From Prochlorococcus sp. AG-409-P01 (GTDB taxonomy: Bacteria; Cyanobacteriota; Cyanobacteriia; PCC-6307; Cyanobiaceae): a stretch of 64,000 nt of DNA. Positions within the stretch are counted from its first letter, which is position 1. Each line of letters starts with the position of its first letter. The position numbers were made by a program, and so were the translations under genes. The notes beneath the pieces were generated by a model. It made no database searches. It was not told the DNA's origin and saw only the letters and a program-made list of their open reading frames with translations. The stretch lies in the NCBI GenBank assembly GCA_003215335.1, contig QCKM01000002.1, positions 186,001-250,000 of the forward strand. Direction: 5' to 3'. Positions 10,896 to 24,727 of the stretch are shown piece after piece.

Positions 10896-12590
10896 TCAAA
10901 CGGCGGCTATAGGAACTCTCCAGCCGCTCCCAAATGCTTGTGGAGTAACTTTTAAAAGCGGAGGTGCTTGTCTCCGCTTGAATTCTCCACGTTGTATTAG
11001 CTTTTGAATTTGATCGAGTAAAGCGGGATCCTGTCCCTTTTTTATTAGCTCTTCTTTACTAATTTTGTCTTCAATCAACGACTTTAGGATTGGATCTAAG
11101 ACTGAGTAATCAGGTAATGAATCAGTGTCGAGCTGATTGGGACTTAATTCAGCGCTGGGAGGCTTGTGTCGAATGGCTTTTCCAATGAGCTCACCACTTG
11201 CAGGCAGACCCAGTGCAATACGACAAGATTGTGCAGCAGGGCTGTCTAGCCAATGACAGATAGAAAATACTGTGCTTTTGTAAATGTCACCTATTACCGC
11301 TAATCCACCATTCATGTCTCCATAGAGTGTGCAATAACCTACGGCTAATTCAGATTTGTTTCCTGTAGAGAGCAATAGATGACCTTGTTGATTGGCCATT
11401 GCCATTAATAAGGTTCCTCTAATTCTTGATTGCAGATTCTCTGCTGTTACCCCTTCAGGAGGTTTTCCTAATGGCTTGGTAAGTGATGATGTGAATGACT
11501 CCATAAGAGGAGTGATTGGGATCATTTTATGAATTATTCCTAATCTGTCGGCTAAGGCTTTAGCGTCATTAATGGACCCTTGACTACTCCATGGAGATGG
11601 CATAAGCATTGTTGTTATTTGGCTAGGGCCTAATGCTGCTGCAGCTATTACAGTTACTAGTGCAGAGTCAATGCCTCCACTCAAGCCAATTAATGCAGTT
11701 TTAAAGCCACATTTCATTGCATAGTCATGGACACCGAGTACCAATACTTCGAAGAGTTGCTGCTCTTCTGAAGTTTCAGCTTTAATGGGCTCTCTTACGA
11801 TTGAGTGTGTGTCCCAGACACTAAAAGTTTCTTGAAAACTAGGAAGCTTCAGTAAGAGCTGTGAATCTTGATCAATGATAAAACTAGCGCCATCAAAAAC
11901 AAGCTCATCATTTCCTCCTATTTGGTTGAGATAGATAACTGGGCATTTCAATCTTTGTGCTGCGCTGGATGCAAGTTTTTTTCGAAGGTTGCTTTTGTGT
12001 TGGCAAAAAGGTGAGGCTGAAAAATTGATTAAGAGATCAACGTTGTGTGGGAGTAGATCTTCAATGGGATCTGGCCCGCTTAGTTGATGACCTTGCAGAT
12101 CTTCTTCTACCCAGAGATCTTCACAAATAGTGAGCCCAAGTTGCCAAAGCTTTCCTCTATGTTGAAATTCCAGGATTTCTGTTTGCTGAGCTGAACGGAA
12201 ATACCGCTTTTCGTCGAAGACGTCATAAGTGGGCAGCAATTGTTTGCGAGCTACTACTTCCCAACCATTGTTTTGAACAAGAGCAATTGAATTAAAAAGT
12301 TTGGGTAACTTTGCATCTTGCGCAGCCTCGGCTATTCCTACTAGGAGCTTTAGATGAGGAGCTCCAATGGCAAGAGTGTTGACTAATTCTTCGAGCACTA
12401 TTTTTTGCTTATCTAGTAGAGATTGATTGAGTAATAGGTCTCTTGGTGGATAGCCCCATAGAGAAAGTTCTGGTGTAATCAACAAATCTGTATCAAGTTT
12501 AGAAGCTTTCATACAGGTGGATTTGATTAGCTCACCATTGCCAGCCAGGTCTCCTATAAGAGGATTTAATTGTGCTAAGCCTATTTTCAT
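10896..12590 (-). CDS. nadE: Glutamine-dependent NAD+ synthetase
   Basis: Last step of NAD synthesis, amidating nicotinate adenine dinucleotide. The N-terminal nitrilase-fold glutaminase shows the Glu (TPELSLWGYPPRD), Lys (RKQLLPTYDVFDEKRYF) and Cys (LTICEDLW) triad. The C-terminal synthetase has the ATP motif GLSGGIDSALV. Its start overlaps the nadD stop (ATGA), so this two-gene NAD module is coupled. Confidence 0.96.
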   Translation of the reverse strand: MKIGLAQLNPLIGDLAGNGELIKSTCMKASKLDTDLLITPELSLWGYPPRDLLLNQSLLDKQKIVLEELVNTLAIGAPHLKLLVGIAEAAQDAKLPKLFNSIALVQNNGWEVVARKQLLPTYDVFDEKRYFRSAQQTEILEFQHRGKLWQLGLTICEDLWVEEDLQGHQLSGPDPIEDLLPHNVDLLINFSASPFCQHKSNLRKKLASSAAQRLKCPVIYLNQIGGNDELVFDGASFIIDQDSQLLLKLPSFQETFSVWDTHSIVREPIKAETSEEQQLFEVLVLGVHDYAMKCGFKTALIGLSGGIDSALVTVIAAAALGPSQITTMLMPSPWSSQGSINDAKALADRLGIIHKMIPITPLMESFTSSLTKPLGKPPEGVTAENLQSRIRGTLLMAMANQQGHLLLSTGNKSELAVGYCTLYGDMNGGLAVIGDIYKSTVFSICHWLDSPAAQSCRIALGLPASGELIGKAIRHKPPSAELSPNQLDTDSLPDYSVLDPILKSLIEDKISKEELIKKGQDPALLDQIQKLIQRGEFKRRQAPPLLKVTPQAFGSGWRVPIAAV

Positions 12591-13174
12591 GAAGTCTCTT
12601 GGGTAAGCCCGTATAGTTTTTCTTCGAGTAATAATGACAAAACGGCGTTTGGAATGTGAGAAAGTTCTAGCGTTTTTCTCACATTAGAACTGGCTGTGGC
12701 TGGGATTTCTAGGGGGAGAATTTCGATTTGAGCTCCTAATGACTCCAATAGCTTTATTTGTGGTGCTTGAAGTGGCCAACCTGCACGAGGGGCAATCCCA
12801 AGACGTGCAATTTTCAGAACTGATTGGGAATTTTTCCAATTAGGAATTTGACAGGTCAAATCACTACCAATAACAAAAACCAATTCGGACCCTGGCCATA
12901 GGGCAACGGCTCGTTCAAGTGAGGTAATTGTCCATGGACTACTTAATTCTTGAATAAGCTCTAGGTTTGGATTGGCTATTGTTTTTACAAGTGCATTTAG
13001 CAATGCCGCGCGTTTTTGAATGTTTGCCCCATGGGATTTTATGGGGTTGTCACTGGCCCAAGTGATAACTTTCGGAAAAAGGTTAAGGAGGCCAACTAGA
13101 AGTGCTTCATGTCCACATGTTGGAGGATCTGCACTTGTCCCAAATAAGGCTATAGGACTTTTTGACTTGCTCAT
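12587..13174 (-). CDS. nadD: Nicotinate-nucleotide adenylyltransferase
   Basis: Nucleotidyltransferase with the T/HxGH-type motif in FGTSADPPTCGHEALL and the C-terminal ISxTxxR-like IPATASSNVRKTLE. It makes the dinucleotide used by NadE next door. It overlaps both the upstream GTPase and the downstream nadE by 4 bases. Confidence 0.92.
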   Translation of the reverse strand: MSKSKSPIALFGTSADPPTCGHEALLVGLLNLFPKVITWASDNPIKSHGANIQKRAALLNALVKTIANPNLELIQELSSPWTITSLERAVALWPGSELVFVIGSDLTCQIPNWKNSQSVLKIARLGIAPRAGWPLQAPQIKLLESLGAQIEILPLEIPATASSNVRKTLELSHIPNAVLSLLLEEKLYGLTQETS

Positions 13175-14508
13175 GGAAGCAGAGTCGGGAGAGGTAAGGA
13201 CTTAATTCCTTGTGGCTGTTTAATTAATAGACGTTTGACTTGCGGATCAATCGCAGCAAGGCGACGAAGCATTTCTCTGGGTTGTGTATTAGTACGTGAA
13301 TTTTCTGAGACCAGCTCAAGAGCAGCAAGACGTCCAGTAAGCCTAGTGGTGTGAACTGCAAGTGCTGCTTGTACAAGTGCAACAGGTGCTGCTGGAGCCA
13401 AACTCAAGCCACTAGTTAGTGGAGCCGCAAGTAAAAGCAACTGTCTAATGACTCCTAGAACTAATTGAATACCTATTTGAGCTCCTCCTAGGAGAAGATT
13501 TTGACCAGATACTTTCGTGACCAGCTGTCTTGCAGATGGAGCCTCCATTTGTAAGCCATAAAGTTTGCATAGCTCCAAGATCAGAGCAGTATCACAGGCG
13601 AGGCCTCCAGCAAGATCAAGTACCAAAAATGGATTGGCTGCAACACTGGTAGCTTTCACAGCAGCGAACTTTCCTATGAGTCCTTGGGCTTTAGATTTTC
13701 GTAGTTTTAGTCTTTCTTCTTGCAAACTTTGGTGGAAGGAGTCTGCTTCCCTAAGGGCGTTTAGAGCCAACAGTAATTCGCCTTGGCTCTCGAGCAGTTG
13801 CATGAGATGACTACGTAATTCTTCTATTTGGGGAGCAACTGGGTAGCTTCTCACCTTGCCGTTTGTCTGGAGATGGACTTGGCGAGGTGCAGCAGATACT
13901 GCTTTGATTACCAAATTACGAGCTTCTTTAGGTAAACGTCGTCGAATGCTTTGTATTAAAAGGACTTGTTCACTTTGTGACCATTGATCACAGCGATTGA
14001 GTACTAGAAGAATTTGCTTTCCACTTTGCAAAAGAGTTTCGATGGCTTCTTTCTCGATAGTTGTTAAGTCACTATCAAGAACGACAATTATCAAATCGGA
14101 TTGAAGAGCGATTCTTCTGGCCAGACGAGCTCTGGCTGCCGCAGCAATTTCATCTATGCCTGGAGTGTCTATTAGCTGTACGGATTGCAGGTTTTTAAAT
14201 TGTTGGTTCCAGTTAATGGATTGCAGTTTTCGAGTACTTCCATGGGCTACATCCGTATCAAAGGTGAATTCTTCCAGAAGTGCATTAAGCAAGCTTGATT
14301 TCCCTACACCTACTTTCCCGAAAACTGAAAGCCTTAGTTTGCGTTGACTGAATCGTTGAAGTTGTCGGTCCATAGCAAGAAGCTTGCCATTGAGTTGGCT
14401 TTGTTCTCGGCTGCTTAACCTCAGATTATTGCGCCATTGTGTTAATCGAAGAAGGCATCTTTTTGGGGTTGAGGTTTGTTTGTGCATTAGCTTGATTTCC
14501 TCCACCAC
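13171..14508 (-). CDS. Era/TrmE-like GTPase with hydrophobic C-terminal domain (YcjF/DUF697 type)
   Basis: The G domain shows G1 GKVGVGKSSLLNAL (about residue 63), G3 DTPGID and G4 NRCD (NKxD variant). The last 150 residues are rich in Ala/Leu/Gly with membrane-like stretches (LLLGGAQIGIQLVLGVIRQLLLL), as in YcjF-type proteins. The cellular role is unknown. The start overlaps the upstream CBS-protein gene by 22 bases. Confidence 0.85.
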   Translation of the reverse strand: MVEEIKLMHKQTSTPKRCLLRLTQWRNNLRLSSREQSQLNGKLLAMDRQLQRFSQRKLRLSVFGKVGVGKSSLLNALLEEFTFDTDVAHGSTRKLQSINWNQQFKNLQSVQLIDTPGIDEIAAAARARLARRIALQSDLIIVVLDSDLTTIEKEAIETLLQSGKQILLVLNRCDQWSQSEQVLLIQSIRRRLPKEARNLVIKAVSAAPRQVHLQTNGKVRSYPVAPQIEELRSHLMQLLESQGELLLALNALREADSFHQSLQEERLKLRKSKAQGLIGKFAAVKATSVAANPFLVLDLAGGLACDTALILELCKLYGLQMEAPSARQLVTKVSGQNLLLGGAQIGIQLVLGVIRQLLLLAAPLTSGLSLAPAAPVALVQAALAVHTTRLTGRLAALELVSENSRTNTQPREMLRRLAAIDPQVKRLLIKQPQGIKSLPLPTLLP

Positions 14509-15482
14509 CCTGCAAGGACTGCCAAAACAGCTTCTGCTCCGATCAATCCAACAAACCCCCCAAACTCGTCAACTACTACTCTCACTCCGTTTTTGTCAGC
14601 CTGGAAGGTGTCCAAGAGACGGTCAGCGCGGATCATTTCTGGAACAAAATCGACTGACTCGCTCAAGTCCGCGGCGGTTAAATGCCCTAATCCTTGGACT
14701 ATTGCTGTGAGCAGGCGATCCCGACTGGCCACTCCAAGAACTTTATCCACTCCAGCCCCTAGAACAACCCACCATTGCTCATCATGGGTGATAAGGCTGT
14801 TGCGAAGTTTGTTGAGGCTAGAAGTTCCATCAAGTGTGGGGGCTGCTACACGAGGAGTCATCAGATCTCTGGCTGTCAGGTCATTTAGCTGAAATACTTT
14901 TGCAATCATTGCTGCCTCATCATCTTCGATTTGGCCTTTTTGTGAGCCTAATCTTGCTAGTTGACGTATCTCATCTTCATCTATGTTGAGTTCATCCTCA
15001 GCGGTGATGGCCGGCATTAATCTTTCAAGCAAGATGACTAAAGGGCGCATTACTAGGCCTAATAGATTCAATAAAGGGGCACTTGCTAAGGAGACTTGAA
15101 GAGCAAACCGACTGCCTAAAGATTTCGGCAGGATTTCACCAAAAAGAATTACTAGAACTGTTAGCCCTATAGAAAATATTGGGAGTGCTATCCCATTGAC
15201 ATTGCGATGTTCGAAGACAAATGCTGCGTAACCGCCAAGCATCAAACTACCGAAGATATTGAAACCATTATTTGCAATAACCAGAACGGAAAGTGTTCTG
15301 CCTAGTCGCTTTCTAAGTTTGTCTAAACGCTTGGCCCCCCTAATTGGGTTTGGACGAGCTGCGAGTTCATGCACTCGCAGAGGGTTTACTGCCAGCAGTG
15401 CAGCTTCGAGCCCTGAGCACAACGCAGAGCCTGCAAGCACGATTAGTACGAGTAAAGCTAGGACCAGCAGGTCAGTGCTCAT
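14487..15482 (-). CDS. CNNM/DUF21 membrane protein with CBS domains (hemolysin-like)
   Basis: The N-terminal DUF21 region has about four hydrophobic helices (LLVLALLVLIVLAGSALCSG; ALPIFSIGLTVLVILFGEILPKS; LASAPLLNLLGLVMRPLVILL). It is followed by a tandem CBS region starting LTARDLMTPRV. The family is linked to Mg2+/Co2+ or Na+ handling; the substrate here is not determinable. It is the first gene of the reverse-strand run to nadE. Confidence 0.88.
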   Translation of the reverse strand: MSTDLLVLALLVLIVLAGSALCSGLEAALLAVNPLRVHELAARPNPIRGAKRLDKLRKRLGRTLSVLVIANNGFNIFGSLMLGGYAAFVFEHRNVNGIALPIFSIGLTVLVILFGEILPKSLGSRFALQVSLASAPLLNLLGLVMRPLVILLERLMPAITAEDELNIDEDEIRQLARLGSQKGQIEDDEAAMIAKVFQLNDLTARDLMTPRVAAPTLDGTSSLNKLRNSLITHDEQWWVVLGAGVDKVLGVASRDRLLTAIVQGLGHLTAADLSESVDFVPEMIRADRLLDTFQADKNGVRVVVDEFGGFVGLIGAEAVLAVLAGWWRKSS

Positions 15483-15641
15483 TAGTTAATTGGAGTAATA
15501 AGGATGAGAAGGTTCTTAAAGGCAGGCATGATGGGTTAGATGATTGATTGGTTCTCTTTTAAGTGGACCATTTGGTGGCAAGCTTCAACTTGATTTGGCT
15601 CTCCTGCCATCCTGACGATCAATAGCCGTTATGTCTTTGTC

Positions 15642-16967
15642 GTGATCGATTTAGGAACTTTTTGCAAAAGGCGCGCTCGCTTTTTGAAGGAATTAGGAGG
15701 GACAGCAGCAGTTATTCCAGCTGCTCCTTTGGTGACCCATCATGCTGATTGCGAATATCCTTTCCGACAGAACAGTGATTTTTGGTATCTAACTGGCTTT
15801 GATGAGCCAGATGCAGTGGCTTTATTTTTACCTCATAGACCAGTTGGGGAACGTTTTGTACTTTTTGTGCACCCAAAGGAGTCTGGAATAGAAATTTGGA
15901 GTGGATCTCGATGGGGGACAGAAGGAGCTGTTAATCATTTTGGAGCAGACATTGCTCATCCTCTTTCCGAACTCCCTAAATTATTGGGGCAATACCTAAG
16001 TGGGTCTGAAGGGATTGCTTTCAGAGTTGGAAAGCATCGCAAGCTGCAAATGATGGTGCTTGATTTTTGGGCAGATCAACTTGAAAAGTTGCAGCGCAGC
16101 GGCTCTGCCCCTGTGACTTTAAAAGCCCCTTGTCCAATCCTGCACCAAATGCGTTTATTCAAAGAACCTGAAGAGTTGGATCGTTTGCGCGTGGCTGGAA
16201 GGATCTCAGCCGAGGCACATGAGATCGCAAGAGAGGTTGCTTGCCCTGGTATGAATGAGCGCCAACTCCAAGCAATTATTGAGCAGTATTTTTTAGAAAA
16301 TGGTGCTAGAGGGCCCGCCTATAGTTCGATTGTTGCTGGTGGAGATAATGCATGTGTATTGCATTACACCGCTAATAATTCAGTATTGCGAGATGGGGAT
16401 TTGTTGTTGATCGATGCAGGGTGTTCTTTGGATGATTATTACAATGGGGATGTCACGAGAACGTTTCCTGTTAACGGCCGCTTTAGTGGTGAGCAGTTAG
16501 CTCTTTATGAGATTGTTTTAGCCGCACAAAAGGTTGCGGTTTCCTCTGTTTGTCCAGGTCAAAATGCTGAGAAGGTTCACAATGCTGCTGTTCGAGTTTT
16601 AGTAGAAGGTTTGTTGCATCTTGGCTTATTACAAGGGAGCGTCGAAAGTGTTATTGAGCAAGGAGCTTACAGGCATATTTATATGCACCGCACTGGACAT
16701 TGGTTGGGATTAGATGTACATGATGTTGGTGCTTATAGGTTGGGAGAATACCCAGTTGAACTACAACCAGGTATGGTCTTGACCGTTGAGCCTGGTCTTT
16801 ACATTAGTGATCGTTTACCAGTGCCTGATGGTCAGCCTTTAATTGAGGAAAGATGGAAGGGTATAGGTATTCGAGTTGAAGATGATGTTGCAGTTACTGA
16901 TGAAGGTCATGAGGTGCTTACTTCAGCAGCTGCAACTGCAGTAAGTGATTTGCAAAAGAAAGGGTAG
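15642..16967 (+). CDS. pepP: Xaa-Pro aminopeptidase (aminopeptidase P)
   Basis: Pita-bread metallopeptidase removing N-terminal residues before proline. The five metal ligands are visible: the Asp pair in LIDAGCSLDDYYNGDVTRTF, His in HRTGHWLGLDVHDVG, Glu in LTVEPGLYI and Glu in IRVEDDVAVT. The start is GTG at 15642 because the upstream ATG reads into a stop. Confidence 0.96.
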   Translation: MIDLGTFCKRRARFLKELGGTAAVIPAAPLVTHHADCEYPFRQNSDFWYLTGFDEPDAVALFLPHRPVGERFVLFVHPKESGIEIWSGSRWGTEGAVNHFGADIAHPLSELPKLLGQYLSGSEGIAFRVGKHRKLQMMVLDFWADQLEKLQRSGSAPVTLKAPCPILHQMRLFKEPEELDRLRVAGRISAEAHEIAREVACPGMNERQLQAIIEQYFLENGARGPAYSSIVAGGDNACVLHYTANNSVLRDGDLLLIDAGCSLDDYYNGDVTRTFPVNGRFSGEQLALYEIVLAAQKVAVSSVCPGQNAEKVHNAAVRVLVEGLLHLGLLQGSVESVIEQGAYRHIYMHRTGHWLGLDVHDVGAYRLGEYPVELQPGMVLTVEPGLYISDRLPVPDGQPLIEERWKGIGIRVEDDVAVTDEGHEVLTSAAATAVSDLQKKG

Positions 16968-17063
16968 AATTTATACACAGGAATTTAATTATCATGAGGA
17001 TTCTAGCTATTGATAGAGAAAAAAGTGTATTTAAAGTCGTTATCCTGAATACTTGCAACTAAG

Positions 17064-17852
17064 ATGCTTGAAAGAATAAATGACTCTGGAGCTTGTTTGG
17101 AAAACCAAAAAATTGAGATTGCCAGAATAGTCTATGAGCATTATATTTATGAAATTATAATTGTTTTGGGATGTTTTTTGAGATGGTCTAATATACTTAG
17201 AAATTCAGAAGCTCTCGCAAAATGGGTACTTGGGAGGGATTTCTCGAAAGCATCTTGTGACTCATTAGATAAAGATCTTAGAGAAGATATACTTCAGGAA
17301 TTGATCATGTTTATAGAACAATCTTTCGTAAATGTAACCACTATTAAGGCTAGCATTAGAACTCTACTTAGAGGTACTCAATTCAGAAAAGAATCCTTGC
17401 TCCTTTTGGTATCAGATATATTTCGAGATCACCCTGAACAAGATTCTGCAGTGAACACATTAAGGGACGATTTACTAGTTGAGGGATATGAATTAGGTTA
17501 CCCTATTCCGGCAATCCCTTTGTTTAATAAAAGTCAGCTATTTGTTTTAGGTGTAAATGAAAAAGATATCAAATCTTATTCAATCAGTGAAACTATAATG
17601 AGGCTAACGTCAAGCCTTAATCAAGGTGAATTGGTTCTAAATAAAAAAGATCTCCAGGTTGATATTTATGCTTCTATTTGTAAGAATCTTGATTCTAATA
17701 ATTATTCAATTAACAAGGACAAGCTTGCCTTGTTAATAGATGAAGGTATTCGTATGGGCGGGCTTATTTTTGGAATTACAGCTTTAAATGGTGGGCATTA
17801 CGTTGACTCAGTAGGAATAGAAGTTCTTGACCTAAGGAAGTCTAGAACTTGA
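17064..17852 (+). CDS. Hypothetical protein (262 aa), unrecognised
   Basis: AT-rich gene encoding a largely alpha-helical, charged protein with one hydrophobic patch near residues 30-42 (EIIIVLGCFLRW). Codon composition is more A/T-rich than its neighbours, so it may be an acquisition. It stands alone on the + strand between pepP and a convergent HAD gene. No domain recognised. Confidence 0.7.
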   Translation: MLERINDSGACLENQKIEIARIVYEHYIYEIIIVLGCFLRWSNILRNSEALAKWVLGRDFSKASCDSLDKDLREDILQELIMFIEQSFVNVTTIKASIRTLLRGTQFRKESLLLLVSDIFRDHPEQDSAVNTLRDDLLVEGYELGYPIPAIPLFNKSQLFVLGVNEKDIKSYSISETIMRLTSSLNQGELVLNKKDLQVDIYASICKNLDSNNYSINKDKLALLIDEGIRMGGLIFGITALNGGHYVDSVGIEVLDLRKSRT

Positions 17853-17945
17853 TTATATTAGATTTTGATTAATTCATTTTTTAGTCAATTGATTTTCACT
17901 ATGCCTTTTGGAAAGGCTATACTTTGATTTGATATCTTTAATTTC

Positions 17946-18719
17946 TTATACGAGATAATCAACAGAATCCGTAGCTCTTTCTAAAACAAAGTTTGCTCCT
18001 GCTGACTTAAGCCTTGATTCATATTTTCTACGGGCGGTTTGATTTTCTTTGCCATACAAATGTGGAGGTGCTATTGCCAAACTTAAGAATTTTTGGTCGG
18101 GGCATTGTTTTTGAGCCTCTTTCACGGTGAGTACATCTGCGACTGTGTCTCCCAGATAGGCAATAGGAGGGATCCCTTTGCCAAGCGATGAGCAAGCTAG
18201 TTCGGAGGCTAGGTTTAGTAATCCAGTTGGATTAGGCTTGCTAGGCGCGTCGCCCATCGCAACTAGCGGAGCATCTTTTAGTCCTAAGCGTTTTTCTAGA
18301 ATAAATCTTGCAGATGTGGGTTCAGCTCCACTGACAAATCCCCAAGCGATTTCTTTTTTATCAAGTTCATCGAAAAAACTTTTTTGAATTAAGAGCTTTT
18401 CATTTCGAATAAACCCATCCCATTTGTCCTGGTCTCCTTCAGGGTCACCACCAAAGTAGAAACTTGTGAAAATAACGGTAACTTCTTTGATGTTTGGCAG
18501 TTCGAAATCTGCTCCTTCTTTTTCTGAATAGCGCCTAAGTAGTTCTAAGCTCGCATCCCAGTCGTTGTTCCAGATCCCTTCTTCTTTAAGAGAATCGATA
18601 TTTTGTGAAGTTGGGGACCAGCCACTGAAGTGTTTAACAGTTTCTTTAATTGCTAAACGGTAGCTCTCGGATACATCACGAATAACTCCATCTATGTCAA
18701 ACAGTAGAAAACCTTGCAA
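17946..18719 (-). CDS. HAD-superfamily hydrolase, subfamily IA
   Basis: N-terminal nucleophile motif LLFDIDGVIRD (DxD), a helical cap, then GAEPTSARF-type motif II and a DTVADVLT acidic motif IV. The architecture fits the uncharacterised subfamily IA group common in cyanobacteria (TIGR01548-like, from memory). The substrate is unknown. Confidence 0.85.
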   Translation of the reverse strand: MQGFLLFDIDGVIRDVSESYRLAIKETVKHFSGWSPTSQNIDSLKEEGIWNNDWDASLELLRRYSEKEGADFELPNIKEVTVIFTSFYFGGDPEGDQDKWDGFIRNEKLLIQKSFFDELDKKEIAWGFVSGAEPTSARFILEKRLGLKDAPLVAMGDAPSKPNPTGLLNLASELACSSLGKGIPPIAYLGDTVADVLTVKEAQKQCPDQKFLSLAIAPPHLYGKENQTARRKYESRLKSAGANFVLERATDSVDYLV

Positions 18720-18771
18720 GAGTCGGATCCAAAAAAGCGTTGTAAGGCTGTTAGGTTAGTTCTTTGTTTAG

Positions 18772-19296
<525 letters not shown>

Positions 19297-19318
19297 AATG
19301 CAGCGCTATTAACTTTAT

Positions 19319-19984
19319 TTAGGCATTTGAATCATTTTCGAAATTTTTTGCAGCCTCAATAGTTGGCAGTACATTGAAGAACTCCTCAATAAGTTCAGGA
19401 CCTATTGTGAATGTGCTTAGGCCTTCATAGACAAGATTATTTATATCATCTTTTTTTCTTATGCTTGCTACAAGAATCTTGCAGTTGCTATTGATGTTAT
19501 CAATAGCTTTTTGCATTGAAGAAACTGTTTTAAGCCCATCCACGGAATTGTCATTTATTCTGCCTAGGTATGGTGCTATATAACTTGCTCCAAGCGCAGA
19601 TGCAATAAGAACTTGCTGGATTTCATAGCACGCAGTAAATGTAATAGAGATGTTCTTACTTATCAGTTCTTTTGCTGCTTCAGTGCCTATACGCGTGATT
19701 GGAACCTTGATATATATTTTTAGAGATGGAGTAGTTAATTCGCTAAGCTTTAATCCACAATATATAAGTTTTTGTGCGTTATTTCCCCAGGCCTGAAGGT
19801 GGAGCTCTTTACTTCTCAGCCGATCTGCTCTGTGAGCGAGCTGCCTAAGATTACTGAACTCGCATGGCTGTCCAGCTTGTCGTAAAAGTGTTGGGTTAGT
19901 TGTAATCCCTGTGAAAATCCCTGAGGGTATCCACTCTTCCCATCTTTCTGGATCTGCACTATCAAGTAGCAGTTCAAGACTCAT
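19319..19984 (-). CDS. Transaldolase / fructose-6-phosphate aldolase-like protein
   Basis: Short class I aldolase-like TIM barrel of 221 aa. It opens with ELLLDSADPERWEEW and GITTNPTLLRQAG, carries the Schiff-base lysine region IYIKVPITRIGTEA, and has ITFTACYEIQQVLIASALGASYIAPYLGRI, as in transaldolase-fold proteins. It is shorter than a full transaldolase. The substrate is not certain. Confidence 0.85.
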   Translation of the reverse strand: MSLELLLDSADPERWEEWIPSGIFTGITTNPTLLRQAGQPCEFSNLRQLAHRADRLRSKELHLQAWGNNAQKLIYCGLKLSELTTPSLKIYIKVPITRIGTEAAKELISKNISITFTACYEIQQVLIASALGASYIAPYLGRINDNSVDGLKTVSSMQKAIDNINSNCKILVASIRKKDDINNLVYEGLSTFTIGPELIEEFFNVLPTIEAAKNFENDSNA

Positions 19985-20014
19985 GAATTTTTGTTTTAGG
20001 GTTTTGGAATTTTT

Positions 20015-20428
20015 TTATGCTTCTGCTGATTTACTTGCTTGCACTCTTGCTCTGGCGCGGTTGAGACTCTCTTGGGCTTTAATTTTTTCTGGAGATGTTT
20101 GTTGGCCTTCTAATTGATTGAATTGTTGTTTGGCTTTTTCTAAATCAGCTTCTGCAACTCCAGCGTCAATCTCTGATCCCATCTCAGCACCATTGACTAA
20201 GACAGTGACATCATCTGACTCAACTTCTGCAAATCCACCCATAAGGGCAATTGAATTCCATGTGCCATTTTTGAGTACTCTTAATACACCAACATCCAAG
20301 GCGGTTACAAGGGAAATATGCCCTGGGAGTATTCCGAGTAGTCCTGTGGTGCTTGGAAGAATCACCTCTTCGGCTGTGCCGTCAAAAACACTCTGATCAG
20401 GAGCCAGCACACGGAGGGTGAGTGCCAT
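20015..20428 (-). CDS. atpC: ATP synthase F1 subunit epsilon
   Basis: 137 aa. An N-terminal beta sandwich ([39 protein letters not shown]) precedes a C-terminal helical hairpin. It inhibits and couples the rotor. It lies 87 bp downstream of atpD on the same strand, the usual cyanobacterial beta-epsilon pair. Confidence 0.97.
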   Translation of the reverse strand: MALTLRVLAPDQSVFDGTAEEVILPSTTGLLGILPGHISLVTALDVGVLRVLKNGTWNSIALMGGFAEVESDDVTVLVNGAEMGSEIDAGVAEADLEKAKQQFNQLEGQQTSPEKIKAQESLNRARARVQASKSAEA

Positions 20429-20515
20429 GGTTATAAAAGAAAGGGTGAAAGTGTTGAGAGTGAGTTAGTGGGATGCACGCTAGAGATTTAAAGCATGTAT
20501 TAGGGACTGAATAAA

Positions 20516-22045
<1,530 letters not shown>

Positions 22046-22130
22046 TTACCACTGTGCCTGCAGCAGGGTCGGCAGGGTTCGGTGATCCGCCCAGCAGGCC
22101 TATCGTCGGTCCAGTGCTTTGGCGCATAGG

Positions 22131-22157
22131 TTGGCACTCGTAGACCTTGAGTGCTAT
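22131..22157. promoter_or_regulatory. CIRCE operator (HrcA site) upstream of groES
   Basis: TTGGCACTC, nine bases, GAGTGCTAT: the inverted repeat differs from the TTAGCACTC-N9-GAGTGCTAA consensus at one position in each arm. It lies 55 bp upstream of the groES start, in the divergent atpD-groES spacer. This predicts repression of groESL by HrcA and relief on heat shock. Confidence 0.9.
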
Positions 22158-22211
22158 CTCAGGTCATTTTTGTGGTGTTCACGCACCCTGTTGTTGCTTC
22201 CGCATTAATCC

Positions 22212-22523
22212 ATGGCAGCCGTTTCTTTAAGTGTTTCAACCGTAAAACCCCTTGGGGACCGTGTTTTTGTGAAAATCTCTGAGTCAGAGGAGAAGACTGC
22301 TGGCGGAATACTTTTGCCTGACACCGCTAAAGAAAAACCCCAGGTTGGCGAGGTCGCTCAAGTAGGCCCAGGCAAACGTAATGAAGACGGGTCTCGCCAG
22401 TCTCCAGAAGTAGGTGTTGGTGACAAGGTTCTCTACAGCAAGTACGCAGGAACAGACATCAAGCTTGGCTCAGATGAGTATGTTCTTTTGTCTGAGAAAG
22501 ACATCTTGGCTGTCGTCAACTGA
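22212..22523 (+). CDS. groES: Co-chaperonin GroES
   Basis: 103-aa lid of the GroEL chamber. Motifs are [31 protein letters not shown] and the C-terminal [12 protein letters not shown]. It forms an operon with groEL 63 bp downstream, behind a CIRCE operator. Confidence 0.98.
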   Translation: MAAVSLSVSTVKPLGDRVFVKISESEEKTAGGILLPDTAKEKPQVGEVAQVGPGKRNEDGSRQSPEVGVGDKVLYSKYAGTDIKLGSDEYVLLSEKDILAVVN

Positions 22524-22574
22524 GCCTTTTGAGCCACTGACTTTTAACCGATCAAAACAATTTCATTCATTTAG

Positions 22575-24224
<1,650 letters not shown>

Positions 24225-24248
24225 TTTTGTTTAGGTTTTTCTATACCT

Positions 24249-24292
24249 GAAACCAATAAAAAAGGACCTCAGGGTCCTTTTTTATTGGTTTC
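24249..24292 (+). terminator. groESL rho-independent terminator
   Basis: A perfect inverted repeat with 20-base arms (24249-24268 and 24273-24292) and a 4-base TCAG loop; the inner stem is AAGGACC/GGTCCTT followed by a T run. A/T pairs extend on both sides, so it could work in both directions. Confidence 0.92.
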
Positions 24293-24430
24293 TTGAGCGC
24301 ATTTATTTATTTGTGTTTGGCTTGCATATAGCTGTTTTTTCTTAAAGAGTCGAAAAAAATGCTTCGATGCTTCTGCGCCTTTCATCTTCTGTTGCTAGTA
24401 CTTGAACAGAGGTAAATGAGGTAATAGGCC

Positions 24431-24661
24431 ATGGATGATGCTTTTGCAAGGGAGGTGACGACTCGCTTGCTCTTGAAATCAAAGGGTTATGAGTTTGACT
24501 ATGAGAATCAATTTTGGGTTCGAGAGTGGACTACTAATGCTGGACAGGAAAAGGTTTTAGAAGTTGCTCTCAAGACAGAGGATGGAGAATGGAATAAATT
24601 GATGATGACAACTGAAGGGAAAGTTTTTTATGCGGAAGCAATAAGTGAAGGAGTCGAGTGA
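24431..24661 (+). CDS. Conserved hypothetical protein (76 aa)
   Basis: Small acidic soluble protein, MDDAFAREVTTRLLLKSKGY then an antiparallel-looking FWVREWTTNAG / EWNKLMMTTEG pattern. It resembles short uncharacterised proteins of marine picocyanobacteria. No function is assignable. Confidence 0.7.
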   Translation: MDDAFAREVTTRLLLKSKGYEFDYENQFWVREWTTNAGQEKVLEVALKTEDGEWNKLMMTTEGKVFYAEAISEGVE

Positions 24662-24727
24662 ACATTTACCAAGCGGCAAGGTCGAGAAGTTGATTATTAG
24701 TTTTTGAAGCTTACTTTGCTTTTAATG